The translations under genes and the position numbers were made by a program. This document shows positions 26,378 through 34,776 of a stretch of DNA of 64,000 bases, piece by piece. The stretch lies in contig NZ_CAJZAR010000062.1 in NCBI RefSeq assembly GCF_914484835.1, forward strand, positions 124,001-188,000, in the 5' to 3' direction. The stretch is from Paraburkholderia tropica (GTDB lineage: Bacteria; Pseudomonadota; Gammaproteobacteria; Burkholderiales; Burkholderiaceae). Below the pieces are notes generated by a model that was not told where the DNA came from, did not search any database, and was given only the letters and a program-made list of their open reading frames with translations. Position 1 is the stretch's first letter; each line of letters opens with the position of its first letter.

Positions 26378-26964
26378 ATAAATCTGTGTGTGTGTTCTAT
26401 GTGTTGCTGGGTAAGGCTTCGAGGCTCCCGGAAAGCCCGATGACCCATGCGATTGCGCAAGAAGCTAACCGCCGTCGATAGGCGGTAAGCGGCGCCGAAG
26501 TCGCCGCGAATAGCAGAGCACTTGACACAACACCTTGACGCAACGCCCGGACAGGCGTGCCGATTGATCGAGCGGATCGAGCGCTGACGCCGCTCGTCTC
26601 GAAGACTGGAGCCGCGATTTTATAGCAGTGGCCGCCGCACGTCGCGCATGCGGCTGAAGTTTGCACTGGGTTGGCGGCGGGATTGCGGCGGTTTAGGCGC
26701 GTACGTGGGCGCGGATGCGCCGTGGCGCTTGATGGAATATCGGGGCGCGAATGGGGATCGGCGTGATTGCCGACTTGATTGCCGAGTTGATTGCCGACTT
26801 GATTGCCGACTCAATTGCCGACTCAATTGCCGACCGATGGGGACATAACGCGCGGCCTTCTGTTCGCTGGCCGCGCGTGGTGAGGTGACGTCTGGTATGG
26901 CGCGCGCAGCTTTGGCTGTTAGTTGCGATAACGCCGATCATCCCCATGACGCCGACAACGCCCA
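26378..26964. other. 587-bp intergenic region between lysP-like gene and a hypothetical gene
   Basis: It should contain the permease promoter at its left end. Its right part carries a 12-bp tandem repeat (26765-26834). Short frames across the repeat encode SRQS or DCRL repeats on either strand, but they have no ribosome sites and I do not accept them. No other feature was seen. Confidence 0.4.
26765..26834. repeat. 12-bp tandem repeat, about six copies
   Basis: Six successive units of GATTGCCGACTT with drift to AATTGCCGACTC in the last copies. The copy number is likely to vary between strains because the units are nearly identical. It lies 130-200 bp downstream of the stop of the minus-strand gene 26965-28200 and is non-coding as far as I can judge. 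Confidence 0.85.
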
Positions 26965-28200
26965 TCAGCCGCCCGACGGAAGCTTTTCGTAGCTCGCCAG
27001 CATTTCCTCGAATTCCGCCTCGTCGGGAAAGCCCACGACTTCGTGGCGCACCGGCACATACGACGTCGGCTTCAGGTGCGCCGCGAAACGCTCCATGACC
27101 ACGGCGCGCGGCACGAAGGCCGTCTGTTTCGTGGCGGCGCGCACCAGCACGAAAAAGTCCGTATCGGGCAGCAGCGCGTGCACGCCCTCGCTCCACGCGC
27201 AGACGCTGCGCTGCGCGCCATCGGCGCTTTGCAGGACCGTGTGCTTCGCCACGAACACATCGCGGCCTTCGCGCACGTGCAGTTCGTCGAGCAGACCCTT
27301 CTGGTCCTGATAATCGGCATCCTGTTCGCGCAGCCGCATGCGATGCAGCCTCGCCGCCAGCGCGGGCGGCACGAAGCGCTCCCACGCGTCGCCGTTCCAG
27401 CGCAGCATGAGCGGCGGCAGCGGACGCGACTGCGTGTACGCCTGCTCGGCCAGCTCGACGAGCGTCTGCAAGCCCGCCTCGCTGCGGTCGCCGGTGAGCA
27501 GCAGCACGGTGCGGTTCGGCGCCATCACGACGGGCGCGCCGGAAATCGCCTGGCGATACAGCAGGTCGGTCAGCAACAGGCGCGAGGCGTCGTAAAAGTC
27601 GCCGAACTGCGAGAGAAACACGCCGTTCTGCAAGGCCAGCCACGGTTGCGACGACGCCTCGCGCAGATTGTCGATGGCGATCGCGAGCGCTTCGTCGAAG
27701 CTCACGCCCCACTTCGCGAGTTGCGCGTCGCCGAGCCGCATCACGTTGAATTCGCTATCGCAGGCGATGCCGATTTCGAGGTTGCCGCACAACGCGCGAA
27801 ACGCGATGTCCGGGCGCTTCGCGTTGCCGTGGGTCTGGAGATCGAGAACGCCGCGTTCGGTCGCGCTGCGGATCACGGGCCTGAGCTTCGCCCTCGCCTC
27901 GGCGAGCGTGGCGGGCAGGTCTTGATGCAGCATGCCCGCCGCCATCCGGCGCAGCGACGCCTCGCGCTCTTGCGGCGCGGCGTTGCTGTAGTCCCGGTAC
28001 ATGTTCGACAGATTGATGATGCCCGGCTGCACGCCGTCGGCGAGTTCCGTCTGCACGAGACGATCGTGCTCCAGTTCGACGCACCACGTGCGCGTGTCGC
28101 CCGCCGCGCGCAAGGCGGACAGGAACAGCTCCGTGAATTCCGCCACGGAAGGCGGCGCAGGCGGCGCGGGCGCTTTGCGGAAACGGTCGAAGAAACCCAT
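26965..28200 (-). CDS. Hypothetical cytoplasmic protein, DUF1444/YtpQ-like
   Basis: The protein is 411 aa from MGFFDRFRKAPAPPAPPSVA, with no signal peptide or membrane segment. A weak resemblance to the YtpQ/DUF1444 group is suggested by GVLDLQTHGNAKRPDIAFRA, FNVMRLGDAQLAKWGVSFDE and ALAIAIDNLREASSQPW. In the middle is a segment on outcome scoring (VVMAPNRTVLLLTGDRSEAG). No catalytic motif is visible. It is a single gene, divergent from the cupin gene. I do not assign a function. Confidence 0.75.
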   Translation of the reverse strand: MGFFDRFRKAPAPPAPPSVAEFTELFLSALRAAGDTRTWCVELEHDRLVQTELADGVQPGIINLSNMYRDYSNAAPQEREASLRRMAAGMLHQDLPATLAEARAKLRPVIRSATERGVLDLQTHGNAKRPDIAFRALCGNLEIGIACDSEFNVMRLGDAQLAKWGVSFDEALAIAIDNLREASSQPWLALQNGVFLSQFGDFYDASRLLLTDLLYRQAISGAPVVMAPNRTVLLLTGDRSEAGLQTLVELAEQAYTQSRPLPPLMLRWNGDAWERFVPPALAARLHRMRLREQDADYQDQKGLLDELHVREGRDVFVAKHTVLQSADGAQRSVCAWSEGVHALLPDTDFFVLVRAATKQTAFVPRAVVMERFAAHLKPTSYVPVRHEVVGFPDEAEFEEMLASYEKLPSGG

Positions 28201-28440
28201 GGTCTTTGAATATTGTTGTCGAGGAAACGAGTGCCGGCACGACGGCCAGGCGATGCGCGAAACCGCGTCGATCCAACGGCTAACGGCGCGATTCGCGCAT
28301 TCTGAAGGCCCGCGTCGAGAGGAATGCTTCAGGGCCCGCGCGCAATCGTTTGCCGTTCATGACCGCATCGGCCGAATTCGATGGACACCGCGGCGAGCCG
28401 ATGGTGTCATACGCAAATTGTCTTCTCTGGGAGCCGCATC

Positions 28441-28929
28441 ATGCAACGCCCTGCTTTTATCCGGCACTGGACCGAGCTTGAAGGACCGGACGACAGCCAT
28501 TACACCGGCGACACCGAACTCATGGGCATCGGCGCGCCGCTGGCTCGCACGTTCGGGCTCACGCGCATCGGCATTCATCATGTGCGGCTGCTGCCCGGAC
28601 GGCGCACGTCGTATCCGCACGCGGAAAGCGCCGAGGAAGAATTCGTGCACGTGCTCGAAGGCACGCCCGATGTCTGGATCGACGGCCATCTGCATCGGCT
28701 CCAACCGGGCGATTCGGTGGGGTTTCCGGCGGGCACGGGCATTTGCCACACCTTTCTGAACAACACGCGCGACGAAGTGCGGCTGATGGTCGTCGGCGAG
28801 GTGACGAAGCCCGAAAACCGCATTCACTATCCGCTGAACGCGGCGCATCAGGCCACCCGCGACGATGGCTGGACCGACTGGCCCGAGCGGCCCATCGGCC
28901 CGCACGACGGCAAAGCGCGCAACGAGTAA
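28441..28929 (+). CDS. Cupin-domain protein
   Basis: The protein is 162 aa from the ATG at 28441, with GGGAG upstream. Cupin motif 1 is RRTSYPHAESAEEEFVHVLEG and motif 2 GDSVGFPAGTGICHTFLN, giving His/Glu/His metal ligands in a small beta-barrel. The C-terminal part (GWTDWPERPIGPHDG) recurs in a group of uncharacterised proteobacterial cupins. It could be a sugar- or small-molecule-binding enzyme. A MarR regulator gene follows on the same strand. Confidence 0.82.
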   Translation: MQRPAFIRHWTELEGPDDSHYTGDTELMGIGAPLARTFGLTRIGIHHVRLLPGRRTSYPHAESAEEEFVHVLEGTPDVWIDGHLHRLQPGDSVGFPAGTGICHTFLNNTRDEVRLMVVGEVTKPENRIHYPLNAAHQATRDDGWTDWPERPIGPHDGKARNE

Positions 28930-28975
28930 GCCACGCCCCGCGCGCCGGAAAGCCCGCCTGACGCGCATGTTAATA

Positions 28976-28987
28976 TTCGCACGCGAA
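28976..28987. promoter_or_regulatory. MarR operator upstream of marR
   Basis: TTCGCACGCGAA: 5-bp inverted arms TTCGC/GCGAA around AC, 79 bp before the marR start. The same arms occur twice in the promoter of the adjacent enoyl-CoA hydratase gene, so the MarR protein probably controls itself and that gene. Confidence 0.6.
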
Positions 28988-29065
28988 CTATTTACTCAAG
29001 CTATTCACTCAAGCCATTCACGCGCGTCGATGCGCGGCGGCGGCATGCAATTCGAGGTGCGGGGC

Positions 29066-29497
29066 ATGGATCATCGGCTCGTCTATCTGCTCAATGTGGG
29101 CCAGCGGCGTCTGCATCGCTGGTCGCAGGCGCGCGCGGCGTCGGGCGGCGCGACGGCGGCGCAAGTCGGCCTGCTGTTCTATCTGGCGAAAAACGACGGC
29201 GCGCTGACGAGCGAGGCGGCCGCCGCGCTCGACCTCAAGGCGCCGGGCATGAGCGGCCTCGTGGATCGTGCGGAACGCGCCGGTCTCGTCGAGCGCCACG
29301 CCGACGAAAACGACCGCCGCGCTTCGCGGCTCTGGCTCACGAAAGACGGACGCGCGGCCGTCAAGCGCTCGAAAGCCGGTCTCGCCGATCTGAACGCGCG
29401 TCTGACCGAAGGCTTTAGCGATGCCGAAATCGACGTCGTGGCGCGCTGGCTCGGCAGCTTGCAGGACAAGTTTCCCGCCCTCGACGACGACGCCTGA
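29066..29497 (+). CDS. MarR-family transcriptional regulator
   Basis: The protein is 143 aa from MDHRLVYLLNVGQRRLHRWS (ATG at 29066, with GAGG upstream; an in-frame ATG at 29045 would add seven residues). The winged helix-turn-helix shows as ALTSEAAAALDLKAPGMSGL and VDRAERAGLVERHADENDRR, typical of MarR. It is convergent, without a gap, to an enoyl-CoA hydratase gene whose promoter carries two TTCGCATGCGAA sites; its own promoter region carries a related site. An acyl-CoA or aromatic effector is plausible. Confidence 0.87.
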   Translation: MDHRLVYLLNVGQRRLHRWSQARAASGGATAAQVGLLFYLAKNDGALTSEAAAALDLKAPGMSGLVDRAERAGLVERHADENDRRASRLWLTKDGRAAVKRSKAGLADLNARLTEGFSDAEIDVVARWLGSLQDKFPALDDDA

Positions 29498-30301
29498 TCA
29501 CTGCCGCGCGAGCTTCGTGAAATCCGGCGCGCGCTTCTGCGCGAACGCCGTGAACGCTTCTTTCGCTTCCGCGCTCGCGAGACGCTCGACGAAAATCGCG
29601 CTTTCGCTGTCCATCTGCGTGACCAGCTTTTCCGCGTCGCGCATCAGGCGCTTCATGGCCGTGAGCGAGCCCGTGGGCCGCGCGGCGAGTTTCCCGGCGA
29701 TACGGCGAGCTTCCGTGCGTAATTCGGCGAGCGGTACGGTCCGGTTTGCGATGCCCCACGCGACGGCGGAATCGGCGGGAACGGGATCGCCCAGCGCGAA
29801 CATTTCGAACGCGCGCGTGTGCCCGATGCACAGCGGCAGCAGATAACTCGACGCCGCTTCCGGCACCAGCGCGAGGTTCACGAACGGCGTGATCAGTTGC
29901 GCGTCGTCGGCGAGCAGCACGTAATCGCAGTGGAGCAGCATCGTGGTGCCGACGCCCACGGCCTTGCCCTGCACAGCGGCGACGATCGGCACCGTGGCCG
30001 TGGCGAGCGCGCGCAGAAAGCGCAGCACGTGGCGCTCCTCCGCGCCCTTGTCCCCGTTACCGCCATTACCCCGATTACCCATCGCCTGCGCGGCGAATTC
30101 CGATACGTCGTTGCCCGCCGTGAAAAGATCGCCGTCGGCCTGAATCAGCAGCACGCGGATCGCGTCGTCGTCGTTCGCGCGCGCGACCGCGTCGGCCAGC
30201 GCGCCGTACATCGCATTCGTCAGCGCGTTCTTCTTGTCGGGCCGCGACATCGTCGCGATCAATACACCGTCTGCCAGTTCCACCTGAATTTCCGGGGTCA
30301 T
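29498..30301 (-). CDS. Enoyl-CoA hydratase/isomerase family protein
   Basis: The protein is 267 aa. Crotonase features: IATMSRPDKKNALTNAMYGA, the oxyanion-hole segment ADGDLFTAGNDVSEFA, and VAAVQGKAVGVGTTMLLHCD. The second catalytic-position segment, ITPFVNLALVPEAASSYLLP, carries a glutamate as in hydratases and isomerases. A Gly/Asn-rich insertion (GNRGNGGNGDKG) lies in the loop after the oxyanion hole. The ATG at 30301 follows GGAGACGAG. It is probably repressed by the adjacent MarR protein, since two operators lie on its promoter. The substrate is not known. Confidence 0.87.
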   Translation of the reverse strand: MTPEIQVELADGVLIATMSRPDKKNALTNAMYGALADAVARANDDDAIRVLLIQADGDLFTAGNDVSEFAAQAMGNRGNGGNGDKGAEERHVLRFLRALATATVPIVAAVQGKAVGVGTTMLLHCDYVLLADDAQLITPFVNLALVPEAASSYLLPLCIGHTRAFEMFALGDPVPADSAVAWGIANRTVPLAELRTEARRIAGKLAARPTGSLTAMKRLMRDAEKLVTQMDSESAIFVERLASAEAKEAFTAFAQKRAPDFTKLARQ

Positions 30302-30330
30302 CGTCTCGTCTCCAGAGATGCGCGTTAAAG

Positions 30331-30370
30331 TTCGCATGCGAAGTATAATTTTATTCGCATGCGAAGTAAA
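30331..30370 (-). promoter_or_regulatory. Promoter with two MarR operators upstream of enoyl-CoA hydratase
   Basis: Two perfect 12-bp palindromes TTCGCATGCGAA lie at 30331-30342 and 30354-30365, centres 23 bp apart, about two helical turns. On the minus strand a -35-like TTTACT (30370-30365), 17 bp, and a -10-like TATACT (30347-30342) can be read. One operator therefore fills the spacer and the other abuts the -10. A TATAAT on the plus strand (30344-30349) could also serve the acetyltransferase genes. Confidence 0.75.
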
Positions 30371-30520
30371 CGCGAGAGCGGCGTGAAGTCGGTGCGAACC
30401 GCACATGACCGTGGCCCCAACGAACCCCATTTCCGTGGATCTTTGCAAGGAACCACCGCTGCGTTACCTTATTCGTCCTATCGCGCGAACACGCGCGCCA
30501 CGGACCTCAGGAACGCACTC

Positions 30521-31243
30521 ATGGCCTCCCGCATCAACGAATTCGAGCAGCCCATCGGCCCCGCCGTCGACCACTGGACGCCGCGCGAGCGCCCCGCGCG
30601 CGTGACGCTCGAAGGCGAGCGCTGCCGCATCGAACCGGTCGACGTCGAGCGTCACGCCGCCGACCTCTTCGAAGCCTATCGCCAGGCCGCCGACGGCCGC
30701 GACTGGACCTATCTCTTCACCGGCCCGTTCACCGACTTCGCCGCGTTCCGCGAGTATCTGACCAAGGCCGCCGCGTCCACCGACCCGCTGCACTACGCAA
30801 TCATCGACCGCGCGACCGGCAAGGCCGTCGGCACCTTCGCGCTGATGCGCATCGATCCCGCACACGGCGTGATCGAAGTGGGCAGCGTGACGTTCTCGCC
30901 GCTGCTCAAGCGCAGCGCGCTGTCGACCGAAGCGCAATTTTTGCTGATGCGCTATGTGTTCGACGACCTCGGTTATCGGCGCTACGAGTGGAAATGCGAC
31001 AGCCTCAACGCGCCCTCGCGTCAGACCGCGCTGCGGCTCGGCTTTCAGTTCGAAGGCATCTTCCGGCAAGCGGTCGTCTATAAGGGGCGCAGCCGCGATA
31101 CCGCGTGGTTCGCGATCATCGACGAGGACTGGCCGCAGGTGCGCACGGGTTTCGAGCGGTGGCTCGCAAGCAGCAACTTCGACGCCGACGGTCAGCAGCG
31201 CGCATCGCTGGCGAGCCTGCGCGAAGGGAGTGCACGCGCATGA
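30521..31243 (+). CDS. GNAT acetyltransferase, RimJ/RimL type
   Basis: The protein is 240 aa from MASRINEFEQPIGPAVDHWT. The GNAT fold shows as RCRIEPVDVERHAADLFEAY, IDPAHGVIEVGSVTFSPLLK, the acetyl-CoA region RSALSTEAQFLLMRYVFDDL and GYRRYEWKCDSLNAPSRQTA, then LRLGFQFEGIFRQAVVYKGR. This is the RimJ/RimL-like group that acetylates N-termini or small amines. It overlaps the next GNAT gene by four bases (ATGA), so the two are co-translated. Confidence 0.86.
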   Translation: MASRINEFEQPIGPAVDHWTPRERPARVTLEGERCRIEPVDVERHAADLFEAYRQAADGRDWTYLFTGPFTDFAAFREYLTKAAASTDPLHYAIIDRATGKAVGTFALMRIDPAHGVIEVGSVTFSPLLKRSALSTEAQFLLMRYVFDDLGYRRYEWKCDSLNAPSRQTALRLGFQFEGIFRQAVVYKGRSRDTAWFAIIDEDWPQVRTGFERWLASSNFDADGQQRASLASLREGSARA

Positions 31244-31698
31244 CGCCGATTCAAACCGAAGCACTCGTGATCCGCGACGTCACGCCCGCCGACCGCGAAG
31301 ACTGGCTGCGCCTCTGGGCGGGCTACACCGCGTTCTACGAAACCGAGGTCGCACCGCGTGTGAGCGCGCACACGTGGGCGCGCCTGCTCGATCCGGCCGT
31401 TCCGATGCTCGGCCGCGTCGCGCAATCGGGTACGCGCGTGGTGGGTTTCAGCATCGCCGTGCTGCACGAAGGCACGTGGGTCGAGGCGCCGATCGGCTAT
31501 CTGGAAGACCTGTTCGTCGATCCGGCGCATCGCGGCCTGGGTATCGGCAAGCGGCTGATCGAGGATCTCGTCGCGCTCGGACGGGCACGCGGCTGGTCGC
31601 GCCTCTACTGGCACACGCGCCAGGACAATCCCGCGCGCAAGCTCTACGACACCTTCGTTCAGGCCGACGACTTCGTCCGCTACCAGCTCGCGCTGTAA
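31240..31698 (+). CDS. GNAT acetyltransferase
   Basis: The protein is 152 aa from MTPIQTEALVIRDVTPADRE. The acetyl-CoA-binding motif A is IGYLEDLFVDPAHRGLGIGK, with R/Q-x-x-G-x-G/A present, and motif B is WSRLYWHTRQDNPARKLYDT. The start overlaps the TGA of the upstream acetyltransferase. The acceptor substrate is unknown. Confidence 0.87.
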   Translation: MTPIQTEALVIRDVTPADREDWLRLWAGYTAFYETEVAPRVSAHTWARLLDPAVPMLGRVAQSGTRVVGFSIAVLHEGTWVEAPIGYLEDLFVDPAHRGLGIGKRLIEDLVALGRARGWSRLYWHTRQDNPARKLYDTFVQADDFVRYQLAL

Positions 31699-31900
31699 GC
31701 CGCGTCCATGACGGCATGGCGATGCGGCGGCGCATCGCCCGCCCGCCGGTCGTTTAAGCCTTCGCTGAAATCGGTTCCAAACCCAGCCGCAAACGAAGCG
31801 CAATCAATCAGAAAACCTTATCGCAACGTTCAATTAATTTCGTTTCCCTTAAGCGTTGACCTGCGGCAAAGTGTCATCTCCGCGACTGGAGTACATCTCC

Positions 31901-32755
31901 GTGAACCAACGCATCGATCCGTCCCTTCTTGCCCCGCCCGACCTGTCGTTCGCCACGCTGAACTCGGGTGTCGTCCTGCCGTATCTCGAACGCGGGGCCG
32001 GCGAACCGCTCCTGTTCGTGCACGGCTCGCTGTGCGACTACCGCTACTGGGCGCCCCAACTGGACGGACTCGCGGACGATTTCCGCTGCATCGCGCCGAG
32101 CCTGAGCCATTACTGGCCGGCCGCCGACGCCTGCATCCAGGGCGAATTCGGCTGGGAAAGCCATCTGCATGAACTGGCTGATTTCATCGAGGCGATGGGG
32201 CTCGAATCGGTTCACGTCGTCGGCCATTCGCGCGGCGGCTCGATCGCTTATCACCTCGCGCGCCGTTATCCGCGTCTCGTGCGCACGCTCGTGCTCGCCG
32301 ATCCGGGCGGCCCGCTGCGCCGTCTCGAAGAAGACGAAGACGTGCTGCCGCCCGCGACCAACGCGCTGCGCACGCGCGCCGCGAACATGATCGAAGACGG
32401 TCTGCTTGAAGAAGGTCTCGAACTGTTCGTCGACTCCGTGAGCATGCCCGGCGCGTGGCGCAAGAGCCCGCACGCGTTCCGCGAAATGGCGATCGCCAAC
32501 GCCACGACGCTGCCCAAGCAGCTCGACGATCCGCTGCCCGCCTACACGCGCCGCCCCGCCGCCGACATCAAGTGCCGCACGCTGCTGATCGACGGCCAGC
32601 GCAGCCCGCTGATGTTCCGCAACAACGTGGAAGCGCTCGAAGAGTGGATCGAGTTCGCGCAGCGCGTGACCATGAAGGGCGCGACGCACGGCATGAACGG
32701 CACGCATCCCGACCTGTTCAACACCTACGTGCGCAACTTCATCGCGCAAGTCTGA
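31901..32755 (+). CDS. Alpha/beta-fold hydrolase
   Basis: The protein is 284 aa from a GTG at 31901 with GGAG nine bases upstream; an in-frame TTG at 31856 is less likely. The fold shows as PLLFVHGSLCDYRYWAPQLD, the nucleophile elbow HVVGHSRGGSIAYHLARRYP with its serine, and RTLLIDGQRSPLMFRN. The catalytic histidine is probably in TMKGATHGMNGTHPDLF. There is no signal peptide. It could be an esterase or a C-C hydrolase. It stands alone and convergent to the transporter operon. Confidence 0.86.
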   Translation: MNQRIDPSLLAPPDLSFATLNSGVVLPYLERGAGEPLLFVHGSLCDYRYWAPQLDGLADDFRCIAPSLSHYWPAADACIQGEFGWESHLHELADFIEAMGLESVHVVGHSRGGSIAYHLARRYPRLVRTLVLADPGGPLRRLEEDEDVLPPATNALRTRAANMIEDGLLEEGLELFVDSVSMPGAWRKSPHAFREMAIANATTLPKQLDDPLPAYTRRPAADIKCRTLLIDGQRSPLMFRNNVEALEEWIEFAQRVTMKGATHGMNGTHPDLFNTYVRNFIAQV

Positions 32756-32806
32756 TGCAGGCGTTCGGCGCGCGCCGAACGCTTCGCTTTTCTTCCTCCG
32801 CTTTCG

Positions 32807-33862
32807 TTACGCCAGCACGTCCGCGAACACGCGCGACGCGAACTGATTCGAGTCCGTGCTCGCGTTCACCACGCCCACGGTCTTGAGATCGTCGGCGTAG
32901 AGCGCGATTTCCTTTTTGAACGCCGCGCCCACCGGATGATGACCGTCCGTGTGGCTCTTGAGCATGGCCGTGAGCTGGTTCACATCGGCGTTCGGCGCGT
33001 AAGCCGAAAACACCTTCGCCGCTTCCGCCGGATGATCGGCGGTCCATTGCGTGGCTTCCAGCAGCGCCGCCGTGAGCGCCTGCGCCGTCGCGCGGTCGCG
33101 GCGCACGAGCGTGCCGCGCACGCCCAGCACGCAGCAGACGCGATTCGCGTACTCGCCGCACAGATTGTTCGACACCTCGACCAGATGATCCGATTCGCGC
33201 AGCGTCCAGATGGTCGGGTCGCCGTCCGCGATCGCCTGCACTTCGCCCTTCTTCAGCGCCTCGCCGAGCAGGTTGGCCGGATACTGACGCCAGCGCACCT
33301 CGCTATCGGGATCGATGCCGATCTTCTTGAGCGTGATCGCGAAGAAGTTCTTCGCCGGACTCGCCATGTCGCTCACGCCCACCGCGCGGTCCTTGAGTCC
33401 CGCGAGATCGACGATGCCCGACTGCTTCGTCGCGAGCAGACGCATGCAGCCGCCGTGGATGCCCGCCGTGAGCTTTACGTCGAAACCCTGTTCGAGCGGC
33501 TTGATCCAGCGTAGCGCCATGCCGACGCCCGCATCCGACTTGCCGGTCGCGATCGCTTCGAGCAGCTGATCGGTCGAGCCCGCGAAGTTCACGAGTTCGA
33601 CGTCGAGGCCGTGCTTGCGGAAGAAGCCTTGCGTCGCGGCCACCGGCACGGGCGCCGTACAGATCGCGCCTGCGTTCCAGGAGAGTTTGAGGTGCTTCGC
33701 GTTTTCGTCGGCACGTGCGCGCGTGGCGGGCAAGCCGAACGCCAGTCCGCCCAGTGCCGCCGCGCCGGTCGCGAACGCGGTGTTGCGCAGCCACGTTCGG
33801 CGGGCGGGTTGAATGGGCTGATCGGGCTGTTCTGGCCTGCCGTATTTGTCGGTCGGGTTCAT
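32807..33862 (-). CDS. ABC substrate-binding protein, sulfonate/nitrate/taurine type (TAT-exported)
   Basis: The protein is 351 aa. The N-terminus has a twin-arginine pattern (ARRTWLRNTAFATGAAALGG) ending ATRARA. The mature part is a NrtA/SsuA-like binding protein: LKLSWNAGAICTAPVPVAAT, FFRKHGLDVELVNFAGSTDQ, GKSDAGVGMALRWIKPLEQG and LKDRAVGVSDMASPAKNFF. It is the last gene of a four-gene minus-strand operon that starts with another binding protein at 36834, so one permease-ATPase pair has two receptors. The ligand is unknown. Confidence 0.86.
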   Translation of the reverse strand: MNPTDKYGRPEQPDQPIQPARRTWLRNTAFATGAAALGGLAFGLPATRARADENAKHLKLSWNAGAICTAPVPVAATQGFFRKHGLDVELVNFAGSTDQLLEAIATGKSDAGVGMALRWIKPLEQGFDVKLTAGIHGGCMRLLATKQSGIVDLAGLKDRAVGVSDMASPAKNFFAITLKKIGIDPDSEVRWRQYPANLLGEALKKGEVQAIADGDPTIWTLRESDHLVEVSNNLCGEYANRVCCVLGVRGTLVRRDRATAQALTAALLEATQWTADHPAEAAKVFSAYAPNADVNQLTAMLKSHTDGHHPVGAAFKKEIALYADDLKTVGVVNASTDSNQFASRVFADVLA

Positions 33863-33912
33863 GATATCGGAGTGGTCTTTTATTTAGGCATTCTTATCAA
33901 ATCGTGATGCAC

Positions 33913-34776
33913 TCATGCATCGAGGCCGAGTTGCGCGAGCACGTCGCGGCGCAATTCGACGAGCTTCGGATCGTCGCGATGACGCGGATACGGCGCGTCG
34001 TTGCGCACCTCAGCCACGATGCGCGCGGGCCGCGCGCTGAACACCACGACGCGGTTCGCCATCACGAGCGCTTCTTCCACGTCGTGCGTGACGAGCAGCA
34101 CGGAAACGCGCGTGCGCTGCCACAGCGCGACGAGTTCCGACTGCATGCGCATGCGCGTGAGCGAATCGAGCTTGCCGAACGGCTCGTCGAGCGCGAGCAG
34201 CGCGGGGTCGTTGACGAGCGCGCGCGCCAGCGCCGCACGCTGTGCCATGCCGCCCGAGAGCTGATGCGGGTACGCCTGCTCGAAGCCCTTGAGGCCGACG
34301 AGTTCGAGCGCGGCATCGATGCGCGAATCGGCATCGCCCTGCGCGGACGTCCCTCGACGCGCGAACCAGCCGCGCCGCGCACGCTGCGCCTGCGGACCGA
34401 GCCCGACGTTCTCGCGCACCGTGCGCCACGGAAACAGCGTCGGGTCCTGAAACACCAGCACGCGCGACGGATCGGGGCCGGCGATGGCTGCGCCATTCGC
34501 GTGCAGCGTGCCGCTCAGCGGCGCATCGAGGCCCGCGACCAGACGCAGCAAGGTCGACTTTCCGCAGCCGCTCGGCCCGAGCAGCGCGACGAACTCGCCG
34601 GGCTCGACTGTGAGACTGACGTCTTCGAGCACCGGCAGCGTTTCGCCGCGCAGCGCGAAACCTTGCGTGACGTGGCGCACGTCGATGCGCGCGCCGACGG
34701 GTGGTTCGTCCGGCTCGCCCAGCGTGCCGTATGGCGCGAGGTCTTCGGGTTGCAAAGCCAGTGTCGCGGCTACCAT
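33913..34776 (-). CDS. ABC transporter ATPase, SsuB/TauB type
   Basis: The protein is 287 aa from MVAATLALQPEDLAPYGTLG. Walker A is LLGPSGCGKSTLL, the Q-loop VFQDPTLFPWRTV, the signature LSGGMAQRAALARALVNDP, Walker B LLALDEPFGKLD and the switch LLVTHDVEEALVMANR. The FPWRTVRENV form after the Q-loop is typical of sulfonate, taurine and nitrate importers. A 30-residue N-terminal leader precedes the ABC domain. It overlaps the upstream permease gene by seven bases. Confidence 0.9.
   Translation of the reverse strand: MVAATLALQPEDLAPYGTLGEPDEPPVGARIDVRHVTQGFALRGETLPVLEDVSLTVEPGEFVALLGPSGCGKSTLLRLVAGLDAPLSGTLHANGAAIAGPDPSRVLVFQDPTLFPWRTVRENVGLGPQAQRARRGWFARRGTSAQGDADSRIDAALELVGLKGFEQAYPHQLSGGMAQRAALARALVNDPALLALDEPFGKLDSLTRMRMQSELVALWQRTRVSVLLVTHDVEEALVMANRVVVFSARPARIVAEVRNDAPYPRHRDDPKLVELRRDVLAQLGLDA

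Noticed and set aside
26620..26848. Short frames with SRQS or DCRL repeats
   Set aside because: They exist only because a 12-bp repeat is open in several phases. There is no ribosome site or start context.
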